Assembly: GCF_002006995.1 (NCBI RefSeq)
Contig: NZ_MRUL01000019.1
Coordinates: 16,648-80,647, forward strand
Length of the DNA stretch: 64,000 nucleotides
Source of the DNA: Izhakiella australiensis
GTDB taxonomy: Bacteria > Pseudomonadota > Gammaproteobacteria > Enterobacterales > Enterobacteriaceae
Reading direction: 5' to 3'
Below are positions 61,777 through 64,000 of this stretch, one piece after another. A program made the position numbers and the translations under genes. The notes beneath the pieces are model-generated. The model was given only the letters and a program-made list of their open reading frames with translations, did not search any database and had not been told where the DNA came from. How positions within the stretch are numbered: the stretch's first letter is position 1; each line of letters starts with the position of its first letter.

Positions 61777-63102
61777 ATGACGGCAACCACTTTTTCCGAA
61801 CTCGAACTCGACGAGAGCCTGCTGGACGCCCTGCAGGATAAAGGCTTTACGCGCCCAACAGCGATCCAGGCGGCGGCGATCCCCCCGGCACTTGAAGGAC
61901 GAGACGTTCTCGGTTCAGCGCCAACGGGCACCGGTAAGACCGCAGCCTACCTGCTGCCCGCACTGCAGCACCTGCTCGATTTCCCACGTAAGAAGTCCGG
62001 CCCGCCGCGTATTCTTATCCTCACGCCGACGCGCGAACTGGCGATGCAGGTCGCCGACCACGCACGTGAACTGGCCGCGCACACTCATCTGGATATCGCC
62101 ACCATCACCGGCGGCGTTGCCTATATGAACCATGCTGAGGTGTTCAGCGAAAATCAGGACATTGTGGTGGCAACCACTGGCCGCCTGCTGCAATACATCA
62201 AAGAAGAGAATTTCGACTGCCATGCGGTGGAGACGCTGATTCTGGATGAAGCTGACCGCATGCTGGATATGGGCTTTGCCCAGGATATAGAACACATCGC
62301 CGGAGAAACCCGCTGGCGCAAGCAAACCCTGCTATTTTCCGCCACGCTGGAAGGCGAAGCTATTCAGGACTTCTCCCGCCGGCTGCTAAACGACCCGGTT
62401 GAGGTTGATTCCGATCCAGCGCGCAGCGAACGCAAAAAAATCAACCAGTGGTATTATCGCGCCGACGACCTGAAGCACAAAACGGCGCTGCTGGTTCACC
62501 TGTTAAAACAGCCGGAAGTCACGCGAGCCATCGTTTTCGTACGAAAACGCGAACGCGTTCACGAGCTTTGCCAATCGCTGCACGAAGCGGGCATTAACTC
62601 CAGCTATCTTGAAGGTGAGATGGTACAGGCAAAACGCAATGAGGCGCTAAAGCGTCTGGTTGAGGGCCGGGTTAAGGTTCTGGTCGCAACCGACGTTGCT
62701 TCACGCGGCATTGATATCCAGGACGTCAGCCACGTGTTTAATTTTGATATGCCGCGCACCGCCGATACCTACCTGCATCGCATTGGCCGTACCGCGCGCG
62801 CGGGGCGCAAAGGAACCGCCCTTTCCCTGGTTGAAGCGCACGACCACCTGCTGCTGGGGAAAATAAGCCGCTATATCGAAGAACCGCTAAAATCACGCAC
62901 CATCGATGAACTGCGTCCCAGCACGCGGGTGCCCAATGACAAGCTAAAAGGCAAGCCATCGAAAAAGGTTCAGGCAAAACGTAAAGAGAAAAAAGAGGGC
63001 GAAGAGGCTAAAAAGCGCGTTAAGCAGCGCCATCGTGTGACCAAAAATATTGGCAAGCGGCGTAAACCCAGCGAAACAGCAGCCGGTGATGATGCTGAAT
63101 AA
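61777..63102 (+). CDS. srmB: ATP-dependent RNA helicase SrmB
   Basis: SrmB is a DEAD-box helicase needed early in 50S assembly. The 441-residue protein has the Q motif (FTRPTAIQ), Walker [21 protein letters not shown] ([11 protein letters not shown]), SAT and the C-terminal [11 protein letters not shown] very basic tail ([19 protein letters not shown]) follows. It is divergent from trmN and ends in a clear terminator. Confidence 0.97.
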   Translation: MTATTFSELELDESLLDALQDKGFTRPTAIQAAAIPPALEGRDVLGSAPTGTGKTAAYLLPALQHLLDFPRKKSGPPRILILTPTRELAMQVADHARELAAHTHLDIATITGGVAYMNHAEVFSENQDIVVATTGRLLQYIKEENFDCHAVETLILDEADRMLDMGFAQDIEHIAGETRWRKQTLLFSATLEGEAIQDFSRRLLNDPVEVDSDPARSERKKINQWYYRADDLKHKTALLVHLLKQPEVTRAIVFVRKRERVHELCQSLHEAGINSSYLEGEMVQAKRNEALKRLVEGRVKVLVATDVASRGIDIQDVSHVFNFDMPRTADTYLHRIGRTARAGRKGTALSLVEAHDHLLLGKISRYIEEPLKSRTIDELRPSTRVPNDKLKGKPSKKVQAKRKEKKEGEEAKKRVKQRHRVTKNIGKRRKPSETAAGDDAE

Positions 63103-63116
63103 TTGCACACGCAAGC

Positions 63117-63146
63117 ACAAAAACACCCGTTTAAGGGTGTTTTTGT
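63117..63146 (+). terminator. Terminator after srmB
   Basis: Perfect 12-base arms (63117-63128 and 63135-63146) with a 6-base loop include an A-run before and five Ts after the GC core, 14 bp past the srmB stop codon. It could act in both directions. Confidence 0.9.
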
Positions 63147-63222
63147 TAATTTAAATCGGGACTTTCAGCCAGCAACCCACTTTTTTGCTGCTGGGTTTAC
63201 CACATTAACAAAATAACAACAA

Positions 63223-63256
63223 AACCCACGGGAGAAATAGCAACTCCCTGTGGGTT
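63223..63256 (-). terminator. Terminator after grcA
   Basis: AACCCAC and GTGGGTT arms (63223-63229 and 63250-63256) with an inner GGAG/CTCC pairing are followed on the minus strand by TTTTGTTGTTATTTT. It closes grcA, whose stop codon is at 63311. Confidence 0.8.
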
Positions 63257-63310
63257 ATCAATAGTTTAAATCTTGTTTACTGCTGCAGCAGATTTAATCA
63301 GCGTTTAACT

Positions 63311-63694
63311 TTACAGATTTTCTGTGAAGGTTCGGGTAATAACATCACGCTGCTGTTCTGGCGTCAGCGAGTTAAAACGCACCGCATAGCCTGAAACGCG
63401 AATCGTCAGCTGCGGGTACTTCTCCGGATGCTCAACCGCGTCCAGCAGGGTTTCACGACGCATTACGTTGACGTTCAGATGCTGACCGCCCTCCACCCGC
63501 ACCTGTGGTTTCACTTCCACGGGGACTTCACGATATTCGAACTGGCCCAAATCACTAACAGCAACAATTTGGTCTTCGTTGTAATCGCTACGTGCGCATA
63601 CGCAGCGCGCTTCCTGCTTTTCGTTATCCAGTAGCCAGAATGAATTCATCAGCCCGGGTTTTGCTGCTTTTGTAATCTGAATACCTGTAATCAT
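63311..63694 (-). CDS. grcA: Autonomous glycyl radical cofactor GrcA
   Basis: GrcA (YfiD) replaces the glycyl-radical end of pyruvate formate-lyase after oxygen damage. The ATG at 63694 with GGAGG upstream gives 127 residues. The C-terminal half is nearly identical to E. coli, with the radical glycine in [10 protein letters not shown]. The N-terminal half is more diverged but intact. Two FNR sites upstream imply induction without oxygen. Confidence 0.97.
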   Translation of the reverse strand: MITGIQITKAAKPGLMNSFWLLDNEKQEARCVCARSDYNEDQIVAVSDLGQFEYREVPVEVKPQVRVEGGQHLNVNVMRRETLLDAVEHPEKYPQLTIRVSGYAVRFNSLTPEQQRDVITRTFTENL

Positions 63695-63760
63695 CACTAC
63701 CTCCAGCTCGGACCGGCCTCAACAGTTCAGACCTGGCCTCGTGTAAAATACTCATTACTT

Positions 63761-63766
63761 TATATA
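63761..63766 (-). promoter_or_regulatory. grcA -10 element
   Basis: TATATA on the minus strand is placed so that the proximal FNR site would be centred near -40 of the predicted start (about 63753), typical of a class II FNR promoter. Confidence 0.6.
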
Positions 63767-63786
63767 CCCCGCCAGACGCCACTCCT

Positions 63787-63800
63787 TTGACGCAGATCAA
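63787..63800. promoter_or_regulatory. Proximal FNR site of grcA
   Basis: TTGAC-N4-ATCAA matches the FNR consensus TTGAT-N4-ATCAA with one difference. Confidence 0.8.
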
Positions 63801-63838
63801 TTCATTTTCCGCCACGCTGGATTAAAAAATCTAACTTA

Positions 63839-63852
63839 TTGATTAAAAACAA
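63839..63852. promoter_or_regulatory. Distal FNR site of grcA
   Basis: TTGAT-N4-AACAA matches the consensus at nine of ten positions. Its centre is 52 bp from the proximal site, close to the 53-bp spacing known for E. coli yfiD. Confidence 0.7.
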
Positions 63853-63880
63853 AAAGCGAAAAATTAAAAAAACTATTAGA

Positions 63881-63921
63881 CGTCAACTACTCAGGCCGGT
63901 ACGCGTCAACTATTCTGGCCG
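63881..63921. repeat. Direct repeat upstream of grcA
   Basis: Two 18-bp copies (63881-63898 and 63904-63921) start CGTCAACTA and end GGCCG, identical at 16 of 18 positions, with a 23-bp period. The minus strand reads TAGTTGACG in both copies, similar to one half of an IscR type-1 site. Function unknown. Confidence 0.6.
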
Positions 63922-64000
63922 CCTTTCAGTTACTTCTTAACTGACTGCTGGGTTACTGCTTTCGACGTTTTCTTTCTGTAGCTTTCTCCTGTTACCTCGA

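Larger units (their letters stand above)
63695..64000. other. grcA upstream region
   Basis: This 306-bp stretch to the window end holds the grcA promoter, two FNR sites and a direct repeat at 63881-63921. No gene is visible in it; E. coli has ung next, so the neighbouring gene probably lies beyond the edge. Confidence 0.6.

Overview
This window is chromosomal DNA from an enterobacterium (Enterobacterales). Nearly every predicted protein is recognisably close to its Escherichia coli counterpart, and the gene order follows the E. coli der-to-grcA segment. Several departures point to a relative outside Escherichia/Salmonella, most likely Erwiniaceae (the Pantoea/Erwinia/Mixta group): no yfhR or hca genes, a zevAB-like metal transport pair beside suhB, murQP inserted between pgpC and yfhH, and loss of iscX. 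The genus is inference only.

Layout. 1-8.4 kb: der (5' part only), bamB, yfgM, hisS, ispG, rodZ, pilW, rlmN and ndk, all on the minus strand (outer-membrane assembly, histidyl-tRNA and isoprenoid synthesis, cell shape, RNA methylation, nucleotide pools). 8.6-15.8 kb: pbpC and the large alpha-2-macroglobulin yfhM. 15.8-17.5 kb: an AT-rich accessory patch with one membrane acyltransferase. 17.5-20.7 kb: sseA, sseB, pepB. 20.8-26.3 kb: the Isc iron-sulfur operon (iscR-iscS-iscU-iscA-hscB-hscA-fdx) behind three abutting IscR type-1 sites, without iscX. 26.3-31.3 kb: trmJ, an ERIC-like repeat, suhB, zevAB-like genes with a Zur-box-like palindrome, and csiE. 31.4-38.5 kb: glyA and hmp (divergent, with PurR and NsrR sites), glnB, and the glrK-qseG-glrR two-component operon with the small RNA gene glmY upstream, whose sigma-54 promoter and GlrR sites are legible. 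38.8-45 kb: purL, mltF, tadA. 45-49 kb: a MurNAc-use cluster, murQ-murP-pgpC, divergent from the RpiR-type regulator yfhH. 49.2-59 kb: yfhL, then acpS-pdxJ-recO-era-rnc-lepB-lepA and rseC-rseB-rseA-rpoE led by a small ORF matching the position of rseD. 59.3-64 kb: nadB behind a perfect NadR box, trmN, srmB, and grcA behind two FNR sites.

The window is mostly core genome. The best candidates for new biology are regulatory or contextual: yfhH sitting directly opposite murQP with paired operators, the Zur-like site inside zevA, the clean loss of iscX with a terminator in its place, an apparently non-canonical signal on YfhM, the acyltransferase patch, and an unexplained direct repeat upstream of grcA. 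I saw no tRNA, rRNA, CRISPR array, prophage or intact insertion sequence.
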